A stretch of 64,000 nucleotides of DNA, from NCBI GenBank assembly GCA_017562135.1, contig QEYB01000895.1, forward strand, positions 248,001 through 312,000, in the 5' to 3' direction. The DNA is from Dipylidium caninum (taxonomy: Eukaryota; Platyhelminthes; Cestoda; Cyclophyllidea; Dipylidiidae). Shown piece by piece: positions 50,940 to 62,854 of the stretch (positions are counted from its first letter, which is position 1; every line of letters begins with the position of its first letter). A program made the position numbers and the translations under genes. The notes under the pieces are model-generated. The model saw only the letters and a list, made by a program, of their open reading frames with translations. It ran no database searches and was not told where the DNA came from.

Positions 50940-51543
50940 CTAGGGGGTAAGGCGTTCACGGAAGAACTCCGCGATGGTATCGGTGTCCCAAGACTCGATA
51001 GCGTAGCTTTCCTGTACTTCGCCCTTCTCATTCATCAAGATGGCGGTCGGAGCGTGACCAGGTTTGGAGATGAATCGAATGTTGCGGTAGCCCGCGATCT
51101 TATCCACAAAGGCTTAAAGAACGTAAAAGCAAGTAAGACGTCATAAAAAAACAAGGGAGACGCAATTAGTCCCCGAGAGCAGGGGTGGTATTAAAACTTA
51201 GATCTACCTTTGACTTGTGGATACCTCCTTAGAGATCATCCGCAGGAAATTATACCGCCATACAGATATCTCTAAATCGGAAATGACGGGCAAGCAGGAC
51301 GTACTTTTGATGTGGGTAGTGCCTGTCCACCGCAACAACGAAGGCACGACTCTTTCAATGGATTTAGTCCAAACATACTCAGTTCTTTGCATGAATTACA
51401 AGACAAGTCACTAGTGTAACCCGATATTTGGCATGATTCATGCGACAAAATGCTATTTATCTGGAAGGGTAAATTAAGCACATGCTTACGAAAAGGGCAA
51501 CGATGGTGGCACAAACCCCGACGAGAGCATCAGAGGGCCTCAT
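50940..51543 (-). CDS. SELENOF: Selenoprotein F (15 kDa selenoprotein)
   Basis: A thioredoxin-like ER protein that, in vertebrates, binds UGGT and takes part in glycoprotein quality control. A complete model of 148 residues (human about 165) has four exons: 51543-51490, 51460-51305, 51271-51208, 51112-50940. The first exon encodes a hydrophobic signal peptide (MRPSDALVGVCATIVALF). Exon 2 holds the Cys-rich UGGT-binding part (SCNSCKEL, ESCLRCCGG). Exon 3 has the redox motif CG-Sec (in-frame TGA at 51238-51236, residue 82) followed by RRYPQV. Exon 4 ends with the family C-terminus (NEKGEVQESYAIESWDTD), then TAG at 50942-50940. All junctions keep frame; without splicing each tiny intron brings a stop. 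A SECIS lies downstream. The gene converges with the Tec kinase, leaving 635 bases between stop codons. Confidence 0.96.
51236..51238 (-). other. SELENOF: In-frame UGA selenocysteine codon
   Basis: TGA follows TGC GGA, giving Cys-Gly-Sec at the position of the redox motif of vertebrate SELENOF. Homology continues in the same frame for more than 60 codons after it, and a SECIS is present, so recoding, not termination, is the sound reading. Confidence 0.93.
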
Positions 51544-52830
51544 TTTTTCTCACCTGCGCACGTCAGCGGTAATGCGACCGACTCAAACAAAAATATGCAA
51601 ATATGTATGCAGTATACTTAATGCTGTGACGGGACCCCTCAAGATGCCTCCGAAAACGGGGATATTTGGAGAACAGGTGCTCCAATCCAGTAATGCTTAA
51701 GGTCTATAAATTTATTTTTCCGACTGTGCTTGGAAATAAGTTGAGAAAACTATATAGGGCAAGAAGATGACTCAAGATTCCTCTAATCTCTTTCAGCTGT
51801 ATAGTGACAGGCAAGCATCATGCAAATCATAGCAAAATTTCCCTGTTCAACATACCTTTCCCATTGATCCACTGACGTCAATAAAGTGGAGTATTCACAA
51901 CCCCCCCCCTCCATTGTGTGAAAAAAAATATTACCACAAATATGACAGCTGACGCTCATTAAGCAGCCAAAAGAGATCGTTATACGAATGGTTAATATTC
52001 CTAATTTATGGATAATCTTCATCGCTCCTACCAAGGAGAAACTAAACACAGAGTTGCTCCAACAGATTGCCCTCATAAATCCTATGGACTTGCTCTATGA
52101 AACGCCGCTTTAGTAGCATATCTTTGGGAGTTCGGTCTAGTTAGGAGCCACAGTAAGATTTCGGGCAACATAACATGGAAAATCTGTTAATAGCATATAA
52201 GCGTAGAAGCAAGCGCAGCCAGTCATCACCGAGTGACGAAGTTGCCATGTACCAAGGTACCCACACTCCACTTGACCGGCGCTCAAGGCGTGTACGGCAC
52301 ATCAGAAAAATTACGAAAGCAGTAGGCGCTCCACCAACACAATTTGCCCTGTCACTGGTTACCCTGAAAGCACACTTACCCAAAGCCTTCGATGGAAGAA
52401 TTGCCCAGCCCTACCTCTAACCACTGCAAGGTATACACCCCCCCCCCGCTTCACAATTTCGCAAAGGACTTGACCTGAAAGAGTTTTCCCGAGCGACACA
52501 CCCTCACCACCCAAGCACCTGCCTCGAGACCCTGCACTTTCACAATCTCGCATGACTAACTGTTGGCTCGCCCTGCTCCGATTGAAACTATAACTTTAAA
52601 TCACAACTCGTATTTCGATGCCATTAAAAAAAAATCAAACTCCGACATTGGCAACAGAATGGCAACCAATGCGCACCACCAAATGCCTACCAGCGCTACA
52701 ATTCATAGAAAATTGCCCAGAACAGAGTACAGCAATGAGAAAAACTCATTAGATAACCCAAAAGGTACACAGCTCTAACAACTATGAAGCATGGAGCACC
52801 GGGCGCACAATGCCATAAATAATAAGCATT
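51544..52830. other. Spacer between fumarase and SELENOF genes
   Basis: About 1.3 kb between two minus-strand genes. It contains the SELENOF promoter and the fumarase 3' untranslated region. Two C-rich runs (51901-51908, 52440-52448) and short open frames are present; none is convincing as a gene. An AG acceptor-like site (GTGCGCAG) lies about a dozen bases before the SELENOF ATG on the minus strand. Confidence 0.5.
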
Positions 52831-55243
52831 CTACAGTTGGAATTCGGCGAAGAAATCATTGCCCTTGTCATCAACAACGATGAAGGCCGGGAAGTTCTCA
52901 ACTTCAACACGGAAGATCGCCTCCATACCAAGTTCTGGATACTCAAGAACTTCGACCTTCTTGATGCAATTTTGTGCAAGGATAGCGGCTGGACCACCGA
53001 TCGAACCAAGATAAAAACCACCATGTTTCTTGCAAGCGTCAGTCACCTATGGCATTACATTTCAGGCATAATCTAATGAAATGCACCTGTAATGAAATAC
53101 ACACTGCCTACTAAGAAATACACTTTAAACATCAAATGTTAACTTACGCTCTTAGAACGATTACCCTTAGCAAGCATGATCATGCTACCTCCGTGACTTT
53201 GGAAAAGATCAACATAACTGTCCATACGACCAGCCGTAGTCGGACCAAAAGAGCCACTGGCAAAACCTGTTGGTGTCTTGGCAGGTCCGGCGTAGTAAAC
53301 CGGGTGATTGCGGAGATAATCTGGCATTGATTGACCAGCGTCAAGGCGCTCCTACGTAAGACATCTGATGGTTTACATAGAAATGCATCACCGAAAACAA
53401 TAGTAAAAAACAAACCTTAATTTTGGCGTGGGCAATATCGCGAGCAACGATCAGAGTACCGGTGAGACTGAGACGTGTTCTTATGGGATGTTTCGAAAGA
53501 GTATCGAGAATTTCCGACATAGGCCTGCTAAGGTTGACATCGACACAGTCGCTGGACAAATGAACGGCAGACGGATCGGGCAAGTACTGGGCGGGGTCAG
53601 TCTCCAACTGTTCCAAGAAAATGCCCTCCTCCGTAATCTTACCATAGCACTACAAAAAAGAGTTGCTAAGATCGAACCAAATTAAGCATGGATAATAATA
53701 AGTCCCAATAACCTGTCGATCGGCAGAACACGAAACACCAATTCCGACGGGGCAGGAGGCACCGTGACGTGGCAAACGGATAACGCGAACGTCGTGGCAA
53801 AAGTATTTTCCGCCAAACTGGGCACCAATACCCAGTTTTTGAGATATTTCGTTTATGCGTCGTTCCGCCTCTAAGTCACGAAATCCCCGGCCGTGCTCGT
53901 TACCTAGTATCAATCATGGATATTGAGGCCGATCAAAAATCCATAAGTATGTTATATAAAGTTGTATTGTGCTAACCGGATGTGGGAAGGTGGTCAAGAT
54001 AACGCGCGGAAGCCAATTTCACCGTTTTCAAATTAAATTCAGCTGATGTGCCGCCAATCACAACGGCCAAATGATACGGAGGGCACGCTGCTGTCCCGAG
54101 AGTCTACAAGCGATAATTCTGTAGCAAGATAGAACAAACCTTCATCTTATCGGCAACAAACTCATAAAGACTTTTTTCGTTCAAAAGAGCTTTGGTTTGT
54201 TGAAACAGGAAAGACTTGTTGGCAGATCCACCACCTTTGGCCATGAATAGGAAACTATATTCATTGCCCAAAGTAGAATAAATTTCGATTTGAGCTGGCA
54301 GATTAGTACCAGTATTCTTCTCAGTAAACATGTCCAATGGAGCGACCTGCAAAGTGCCAAACCAAAAGAACATGGATCACGCTGAGCGAGTCAAGACTAA
54401 AAAGCGAGTTAGCACAGAAAGGTCATTCGTGCCATCAGAGTAATAACATCATTTTTAACGGAACTATCGAAACCAATAATAAGAGAAAAGATAACAACAA
54501 ACTAGTTGGCATCGAAGGAAATGAAAGGGCATACTTGCGAGTAACGGAGGTTGTGACGCGTATATGTATTGTAAATGCCCCTTGATATAGCAACGCCATC
54601 ATTTTCGTTGGTCCAGACATATTGACCCTTTTTACCCATGACAATAGCTGTACCGGTATCCTGGCAACTCGGTAAAATCATATTAGACGCAATATTTGCG
54701 TTTTTTAGCAGTTCCAACGCAACGAATTTATCGTTAACGGATGCCTCCGGGTCTTTAAGTATGTTAGATAGGGATTGCAAGTGAGAAGATCGCAAAAGGT
54801 GGGCTACATCGAGCATAGCCTGCTCAGAGAGTAGAGTAAGACCCTTTCCATCAATCTCGAGGATATCTTTGCCTCCCATTCTAGTAGTTTTCACATAATC
54901 ACCTCAAAATAAAATAACACATGCAGTGTAGTTCAAAAACAAGCCCAAGGCATAATGTCAAGATCATAAATAATCAAATCGAACGATTCCAAAATGTGTA
55001 CCGGTTAGTTTCCTAAATTTGGTCCCGGCATAAGGAGGTTCTTCTAGTTCAAGAAGATCTTGATAGTAAAAAGGCTTAACTTGAGTTGAAGATGCTCTAT
55101 ATACTGCTCCTGCGGAGAGAAGACGAGATAACGGAAGGCTAGGCGACAATAAACCACCACACAGACCTACCGCAACATCATCAGAACCAAAGGTTAGGCG
55201 AAAATGGGAGGCTACACCAGTAGAATCAAACAAATGTGTTAAA
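52831..55243 (-). CDS. Fumarate hydratase class I, [4Fe-4S] type
   Basis: Catalyses reversible hydration of fumarate to malate in the TCA cycle or fumarate respiration. Eight exons (minus): 55243-55002, 54902-54535, 54346-54140, 54103-53977, 53903-53713, 53649-53416, 53351-53148, 53046-52831; all phases agree and about 595 residues are visible. It has the class I hallmarks: three cluster cysteines in [21 protein letters not shown] and GVSCSADRQ, plus [28 protein letters not shown] and the C-terminal domain ([42 protein letters not shown]). This is the E. coli FumA/Leishmania type, unrelated to the class II enzyme of vertebrates. The first visible exon has an Arg/Ser-rich leader ([14 protein letters not shown]) suggestive of mitochondrial import. 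The true ATG is in an unseen upstream exon: an in-frame TGA precedes this exon. Confidence 0.96.
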
Positions 55244-56881
55244 CTGTAGGGTGGCCAAAAATATCATATAGCTTTGACGTAAATTGACTGGAGGTTAATA
55301 AAAAAAGATGAATAGCGACCACACATGCATGGGATTCTAAACTCCGCTGGAATTAAAAAGTGTCAATATATATAATCTAACCTACATAAACAACAACCAG
55401 TTTTACTAAAACTAAACGTCATTCCATTTCTTATAACTTTTGATACACAACAGTCAAAACCGTCACTCTCTAAGTCGAACCAGGCAAGGCAAATATACGG
55501 CCGTTATTTGCAAAGCACCGAGATTAATATATATTTCTCTCTGATGCAGAGATGGGCCATGAAGGCTGGCGGGGAGTAGCGGAAGGAAGACTATTTGGAT
55601 CCCCGACCAAATTCCCACGCGAAAAAGTAAGCAGCAGATGAAGTCAAAGAATGAAATTATAGTATTTCAACCTAAATAAGAGACTTAATTCATAGGGATA
55701 AAATGTGCGTAGATTAAGTCGCGTTACCAGTGAAGCTGATTGCAACGAATGGCTTCCATTCGATATTAGTTTTGACGAAAAGCTCACCCACTATCTCAAC
55801 TATCCCCTGAGAGGTCTGAGATTTCGGCATTTTGCATTGATGTTTTACGATAAACTTGGGTTTTGTGAATGTGCATTGAGTTAAGGCGAGAAGATATGAT
55901 TTGAAAAACACCTTAAAAGACATAGGAGGGTTGAATAATGGCCAGGTGGAGAAGTGATTAATTTTGATCAACAGGAAAATGCATGCTTACTTACGAATTT
56001 GGCGTCGACTTATCGCAGAATTCGTCAAAAATTTATGCTCGCCAAATTTGAAGTATTCTTGGTACTTCCTTATTCACACGCGGAAAAGCGTTACTTGTCA
56101 AAATTGCTAAGGTATTGTCTTCCCAGGGCTGGTTTTCTCTCCAGCATTCGACTTTTATAAACAGTAATTAAATTGTTGGTAACACAAATGCGCTCTGACA
56201 CCGATTATAATTAAGACATATACGCCTACATTTGGATTACACGCTCGAGATTATACATACCGGCACGGTATTTGACAGCTTTACCGTTAATTATTCAACT
56301 TCAGTAATGCTGATTTACAGTTAGACACGACATTTGTATTGGTTATTACATTAAATTTCAGTGTAAAATTAATTAAATGTTTTGGCACCAACTATTCTTC
56401 TATATTTTTATTGAAATTGTCGTATAATGTATTTTTACTTTTATTTTGATTACCTTATTACATCACATTGCATGACCTTGACTCTTCGAGTTATTTAAAT
56501 ATACTTTAGCGGAAGGTAAATGAGTTTTTTGTCGTAACACACATTGATGGTAAATTCTCTTCACTGTTTTTTTTGACATCACACAGGAATATTCGTCTAA
56601 AAAATTACACACTAAACCTTAATTTACTAGAGCAGGCCTTGTCTACGGTTATGGCAAATTTTTTTATGGTATATTAAGGTCTATCTCTTCTTTTTCCAAT
56701 ATTTCATGGAGCCTCATATATTCTCAATTGGTTTGTTGTTCTTTATTGTCCTATGATACGCTTTTGACTACTCGGTACGTATAGTGCCTACGACTATAAA
56801 ATCGTACATGGACCTTGTGAAATCAATTGCTTAATATAGAAAAAACTGCAGCAATCCAGGAATTTTTCTCAAATATCAGGG
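55244..56881. other. AT-rich region right of fumarase, no supported gene
   Basis: It should contain the fumarase start exon and promoter, not found. A minus-strand open frame of 85 codons at 55714-55971 (contains GIVEIVGELFVKTN) has no recognisable domain and no clear splice sites. Confidence 0.45.
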
Positions 56882-56918
56882 ATGGATGAAGACTCTCAAG
56901 ACTCCCCTTTTTTTTCTG
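56882..56918 (+). CDS. Candidate first coding exon, unidentified plus-strand gene
   Basis: An acceptor-like ATATCAG is followed two bases later by an ATG, twelve codons (MDEDSQDSPFFS), then a strong donor (GTGAGT). This looks like a start exon ending in phase 1. No matching second exon was found. It could belong to the B56 gene 5.6 kb downstream or to nothing. Confidence 0.22.
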
Positions 56919-59205
56919 GTGAGTGTCTTTAAATTGATGTTGTTATCTGAGTGATGCTATTCAATATTAATGGTTTATTATCCATTGATGAATAAAATGT
57001 TTTAGTTCATTGTGCCTTGCAGCTTATGCAAGGCTAGTAAGATTTTAGTCTATAACATAAATCATGGTGGATACTACAGTCAATACTGTTTGCGTTTTGG
57101 ATTTGTATGCTATGTCATTGTATAAACAGATGCTATAGTTTGCGGAATAAACACCACGGACATCAGTAAAATTTGCGGTTATCCACACTTAAAAATCTCA
57201 TGCAACATAGTCATGCTAAAGCAAATAATGGCTAAATAAAACGTGGCAAGATAATAACACAATTTCCTATGTTCATCCTACTCGTACTTCATTTCCTCGT
57301 TTCTTAACCGACTACATAACATAACGAGAAGACTTAATGCAAACTTGCTATGAAACAAGGTACTACTTGTCGAAGTGTATGCTTTGAAATGTATTACGTA
57401 TTCCCAAAGTCATATACACTAAATGTTAGCTAAGATAAATTCTGAACGCGGCTTTTATCGGTATTATTGTTATCGTCTATCCTTCCTTACTTAGACGCGC
57501 ATGGTCCCTATGTCTCCGTCATGCATTGTGTAGCATCCTTCGGCTTCACTTTATCTATTTCTTTTAAGTTATGGTTTGGTAACGTATTAATTTGATCGCA
57601 TATGTACTTTACCTAGTAGCTCAACTTACTCTATCACAGCTTGGAAAGGAAGTCATTTTATACGTGTTTTTGATAAGTTTAGTCCTCAATATTTTGGGTG
57701 TCGGAAGCGCACGACACACATAAGTTCGTGCATTAGGACAATGTATGTACCACATTACGGCGCAGAGGTGTGCGAATGGCAGTATCATTATATTCACGGT
57801 GGTTGCACACCGCATTCGACGAATGCAAAATATTCCCACATTTCCATTGACGCACCTCAGTAAAAAAGACATATTTTCTTATTTTATGCAGTTCTGTTGT
57901 CTATCGAAAGGTCACTTCTATTTTAGGCGCTAGAATAGTAGTGGTGTTGGGGAAATTCACAGATGATAAGTGAACGTTGTATTGGAAATAAAATAGCGAA
58001 TAAACAGATCCAGAACCTTCTATGGAGATTTGACTTACTAGAACACATTAAAACATGATGCACTACAGTTGAAAGGACTATAATTGAATGCACTTTTAAA
58101 ATGTGACCTAATCGCATGATAATCAACATGGGTAACATATTCATGTAGTTTTTTCGTACCCTCGCTCCTTTAACACTTCTCTACTCCCGTATGTAACATT
58201 ACTGCATTCTATTCTACCGCTGTAATCTTCCTCAAATTTTATCTTTTGTGTGGTTTTAGCCGGAGTACTAATAGTCCCATTCGAAATTAATGGGTATTAG
58301 CACAGCTCCCCAGAGCACAGTCGACCTCATCGGTGCTGTGCATACTCACCGCGTCCGTCGGGCGACCTAACGGTCCCCGCCCCAAAAACATTCGCTCAAA
58401 TGTACAACAGGGAAATGACTTGATTGAAGTCAAGTTAACAAAGTCCATTTGCATTGGACAGGGTCGCATTGCGTAGCCTTAGCAACTCATACTCGGAGTT
58501 TATGTCTCCGCAGTCTGTCTGCGACTCTCGTGGTCAGCGAAGTAAAGACACACGCGCACACTCACAACTCGCAGTCCACGCACTGCGGTGCGGTGTGGCC
58601 ATTTCTTAAACGAAATTACTCGGTGGTGTAAGCGAGAAGCCAGAGGAGGTTGGCCCTACTTCCAGTGAAGACTTGTCAGATTTGTATTGGGACCATCAAA
58701 ATACGTTTTAATAAAGTAGTGTTTTGGAAACGAATGGTCTCGAGTCAACCTCCTATAGTGCGTTCACCTTAACTAACTGTTCCATTCCACAGGGTTGCGT
58801 GAATATTCACCGTCAACCGAGGACTAAATCCTTCCTTTTAATCAATCTAAAATGGGTAGTTTCCAACTGATTGCTAGGGAGGTCGTTTTCAATGAAGTAC
58901 TTTAAGAATCTTTCTTAGGCCGTCTTTGTGTCACCAAATTCCCAGCCTTAAATTAACACGCAGCGTATTTGGTGAACTGGGAAACGCGTATGCCTGTCTG
59001 AAGGGAGCCTTTTTCGTGAACTACCGGTCTTTAAGATGATAGCATCTCTGGGTGAAATAGGCGAGACAAATAAATAATTTGGAGAAAACCTACAGTTTAT
59101 CAGAAAATTTCCCTTTCCTCACGGCAAAATTAGGATAAGGTGAAACATCAACGCCTGAGATGTCTGCAGAGGAATTAAGTATTAACATATAAAAAAGACA
59201 AGAAT

Positions 59206-59230
59206 GTGATGTGATGTGATGTGATGTGAT
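59206..59230. repeat. GTGAT pentanucleotide repeat
   Basis: Five tandem GTGAT units. Confidence 0.95.
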
Positions 59231-61927
59231 AAAGACAACATGGTGCCGCTAGTACGCCGGTGATGGAGTAGGTGAGCATGCAATATACAGTGGTGGAGTT
59301 GATCTGCACGACTTGCCTCGATGCAAACCCGGTGGGAGGAAATGTCGGACGGTAAGCACGAGGGACGAATCCCATACAAGAGGAGGCAAGTATAACTGCC
59401 CGAGAGTCCGCCTCGAGCTCGAGTGCTTTGACGTGTCCCCTGGGACCGCGGGGTCTGCACCGGTCGCCTATTTCACAAACTGTACTTGTTGCACGGAAAT
59501 GGAGGGGCACCGAATGACCCCTTGCCCCGGGTTCGGGGCGGTGGAGGCGCTCTTCTTCCGCAGCACCCACGGCATCTGCGTGTGCTGTCCCAAAGGGGCC
59601 ACGAACACTTGCGTCAGAAGGAGTACGTTTCAACTCTCCAAAGGGCCGAAGTGCTCCGTGATTCGCCTCGCATATTTGTTTACTGCGCTGTAAACTACAA
59701 AGGAAGTTCCTTTTTTATACTGTCCTACGCGAAGTGGTGCAAATTGGCACCGAGCCGACTCGTTTAATTCGTCTGTGGCGATGCTAACAGCGGCTCTTAC
59801 ACTTGAAGGCAAAGACACCCTCGGAGGCAAGGAGTGACTGCTATACTTTGGCCGCACTCCTCCACGCATGGACCGGTTAAATCCACCACCAGAAGCCATC
59901 CACAATGCACATTTTGGCGGCACATTCTCTCTGGCTTGCATTTCTAATGTGTTTCATTTTCGACGCGTTGTCGGTTGCGGCTTTATGACCACCTCAGGGG
60001 ATTTGCCGGAGGGCAAAGAGTTGTGCACGCGGGAGAGTCACAAACTCCTCGCATGGTCCGCTGTCTGCAGGACGGCGTGCACGTGGACGGAATCCTCTCT
60101 CCCGGGACGGGCTGTTCGCGGCCAGGCCCGACTGCGAGCAGCGGATGTCCGCCACTCCCACGAGCCCCGTGATAACTCGAAGTTGCCTCCTGGGCAAAGG
60201 GGAAACACGTGACCTCAGCCGTGGCGGTGGTCGTGGTGGTGCATATTTAACGATTAAACTTGTCAAAGGATAAGGAGACCTTTTAAAGTCATGTGGGGCA
60301 ACCATCGCGTCCTATTAAACTGCGGTCCTACAGTCGTATCGCGAGTAACCGGAAGAGAGCACGCAAAAAAAAGAATCTCTCGCATAAACAGACGAAATAC
60401 CACCTCCCTCGGTTCGTAATCGCTACTTCACACGATTAAATAAGCAACAATTTTACAAATGGAATGCGGCATGCATCAGGTGAAGAGGATGGCGGGTTGG
60501 TGAATGTAGCGGGTGCAATGCAAAAGAGTCGCAGCCCCTTTGGGTTCTTGTGCCGGAGAAGTAGCCTCGCATGTTATCGCAAAACCATTGGAGGCTGCCT
60601 TTTTCGAGTCGGTTGTCGCCGAAATTCAGAAACACGTCGCCGTCTCAGACGGCTGTCAACACGTATTTGACACCTTTCATTGTGGAGAGACGATAATTTT
60701 CACTGTAATTTGATGAATAGGCGCGTTGAGGTGGACTCCATTCGTAGCTACGGTGGCATAGTCTTCGCGAACATTGCTGGGAGGCAACAGTTTTCCCGAG
60801 GCTGCAATGCTAATACGCCACGACTTCACCGCCCATCTCTGTGCTCCGAGAGTTCGGGAAGAAAAGAGTTATTTGCACGCTTTAACTCGGTGATTCCCCC
60901 GAACTATCACATACGCCTGCAATGAAGAAGGCACATCTGCAAGGAAATGCAATTCCGTAAAATTTTAATGTCATCGAGAGAGTGGAGTGACGCCAAACCA
61001 TTCGCTGTTTGGCCCATTCAGTTCACCTCTCAGTGACAGATCACTCAGAATTGTTTGTCAAGCACTTGAACTGCAATAAAATGTCGTCAAAGTTTTGGAA
61101 CCACGGAAGGACACGCCATGACAGCGGGTTTTACAGGCGATCTGACGAAACGTCTAGGGAGCGCTGGGAGCATCAGTGTGGGGTCGTAGTTGGCGAAACG
61201 CACTCGTATCTTCACCCGGAGGCGACAAGTTGCACGGCATCAAGGACTGTTTACCACCACCGTCTAACCCACGTGCCGATTTTGTCAATTCGAAGGGAGA
61301 TGACGAGATGGAGAAACGGAAGAGGCTGTTTTCTGCGCCTGCCACTTTCTTGGCGCCGAAAACCTCGACTGTAAGGCGCATCTGACACGGCGACGTCGCC
61401 GTGGCGTTGTCCTCTGTAGTGACAGCAAAAAGTGTCAAATGCCGGGAGGCTGAGGGCTTCATCCTCCCCCGATTTTAGAACTGCACTGCATTAGCACGCA
61501 TTCACTCCGGCCAAGTACGGGGAGGCTCTTTTGGCGCTTTCACCCACCCAGTGAATTCACCCTCCTCTTCGCGCCCATTCCCCTCTCCCTTTGGCGTCTG
61601 GTGGCCGGTGGCCATCACACCCCGGTGTCCTCGTCCCCACCGAGAGTCTCCCCTCCTCCCTTTCCACCATTTTACGCTCCACACACATGGTTCATGCGCT
61701 TGTGGGACTGGGAGGTAACGAGTAAGGAAGTATATCCACTTTGCCACTTGCGTAAGTAACGTTTGTTACTTCAATCGAAGAATTTTAAAGGCGGTTTCGC
61801 CCTTCATTAAAATTCAAAGTGAAAACTAGTGCCTGTGGGGCGTCTATCGCGCAAGCCCATTTGAGAGATTATTTTTGGCCCACAACTTCGCCATTCGGTG
61901 TGGCTCTTGCGGAAGGATCAGGCACAC

Positions 61928-61952
61928 ACGACGACGACGACGACGACGACGA
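61928..61952. repeat. ACG/CGA trinucleotide repeat
   Basis: About eight tandem units. In one plus-strand frame they would encode a run of arginines, but the adjacent acceptor at 61976-61977 suggests that the repeat lies in an intron. Confidence 0.9.
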
Positions 61953-61977
61953 GAAGGCGCCGCCGTGGTCAAATTAG

Positions 61978-62247
61978 CAACGACCAACTCACCGCATGCG
62001 CGAAGAAAGCAGTTGACCAAAAACTCTCTTTTTCCTGACTTTCACGATGTAGCACCAAGCGTGGAGGCCTTCAGGCGGCGTTTAAGACTTGCGATTCAAC
62101 ACTCCCACGAGGAAGTTGGTCAAATCCTGGCGGAAATTCATGCGGCGAGGCAATTTCACACGCAATCCATCGTTCAGAGCATCTTTAAACAACTTCTATT
62201 GCCTCGAGAGACTCCGACTGCAATAAAAATCGAGATGACTTCATCAG
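61978..62247 (+). CDS. Candidate upstream exon of the B56 gene
   Basis: Between an AG acceptor (ATTAG, 61977) and a GTTAGG donor lies a 270-base open frame (contains SLFPDFHDVAPSVEAF and EEVGQILAEIHAARQF). It ends in phase 1, exactly matching the next exon, so the protein would read MTSSDTPDEE across the junction. The sequence itself is not a known B56 N-terminus, which is variable between isoforms. It is therefore either a divergent N-terminal extension or a chance phase match. Confidence 0.4.
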
Positions 62248-62513
62248 GTTAGGCGTCGTACTATACGAGGCAGGGGAGTGGGGGTGTGGGGCCGACAGCA
62301 ACGTTATTTGCTCCCCTTAAGTAAGCTGTAAGGGGTGGAATAACGGGGAAGGAAGGAAAAAGGTTGGTAGAATGTACTTCTGAAAAGGGCTTTGGCGCAT
62401 CCACCCTTTTTTTCGTCGCGGAGCTTATTGCATACGCCAAGAGTTGGCGTTTATGCTGATTCATGAGGTGGAAACTTAGAATGCAGTCGGGTGGTGTTGC
62501 TCTTTCTTGACAG

Positions 62514-62854
62514 ACACTCCAGATGAAGAGCATCCACAATTGTTGATTAAAAAACTGAACTTCTGCTGCACAACATACGACTTCACCGTCTACGATGCGA
62601 GCACATTGGAAGGGCGGAAGAAAAAGACGGCAACACTGAAGGAAGTCAGCGCGTACCTCTTCGAGTCCCCCGTCTCGAGCATCAGCTCAGAGGAGGCGGT
62701 GTACTCGGCCTGCACGCAGATGTTCGCCGCCAACATCTTCCGACCGCTGCCCCCGCCGTTGACGGCGCAGCGGGCGTTTGCGGAGGATGCCTTCGAGCCA
62801 CTCGACAGCGCCGACGAGGAAGACATGCAGGAACCCGCGTGGCCCCACCTCGAG
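62514..62854 (+). CDS. PP2A regulatory subunit B56 (5' part, runs off window)
   Basis: B56 (PPP2R5) subunits are HEAT-repeat proteins that direct protein phosphatase 2A to substrates carrying LxxIxE motifs. The exon has an acceptor TTGACAG and a donor GTAAGG, and reads in one frame into the conserved first repeats: LLIKKLNFCCTTYDF, LKEVSAYLFE, FAANIFRPLPPP and EPAWPHLE, matching the B56 pattern (KKLQQCC..FDF, NIFRTLPP, EDEPTLEASWPHL). A 15-residue Ala/Asp-rich loop before DEEDMQEPAWPHL is longer than usual. The rest of the gene (from LVYEFF onward) is not in the last 1.1 kb, so it lies beyond the right edge. Confidence 0.93.

Larger units (their letters stand above)
56919..61977. other. Region without a supported gene
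   Basis: AT-rich to about 58.2 kb, then more GC-rich. Overlapping open frames at 59.2-60.2 kb are open on both strands and Cys-, Arg- or Pro-rich (for example a plus-strand frame at 59313-59693), but none has a domain or a consistent splice pattern. It may include the promoter and 5' introns of the B56 gene. Confidence 0.4.

Noticed and set aside
51272..51514. Unspliced minus-strand frame of 80 codons as an independent small protein
   Set aside because: It runs through two short introns; splicing them out gives the full SELENOF protein, while the unspliced frame loses the Sec motif.
55714..55971. 85-codon minus-strand frame right of fumarase
   Set aside because: Hydrophobic and protein-like in places, but no domain, splice site or neighbour supports it.
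59313..59693. Cys-rich plus-strand frame as a secreted protein
   Set aside because: No signal peptide, no start with good context, and the opposite strand is equally open; no family pattern in the cysteines.
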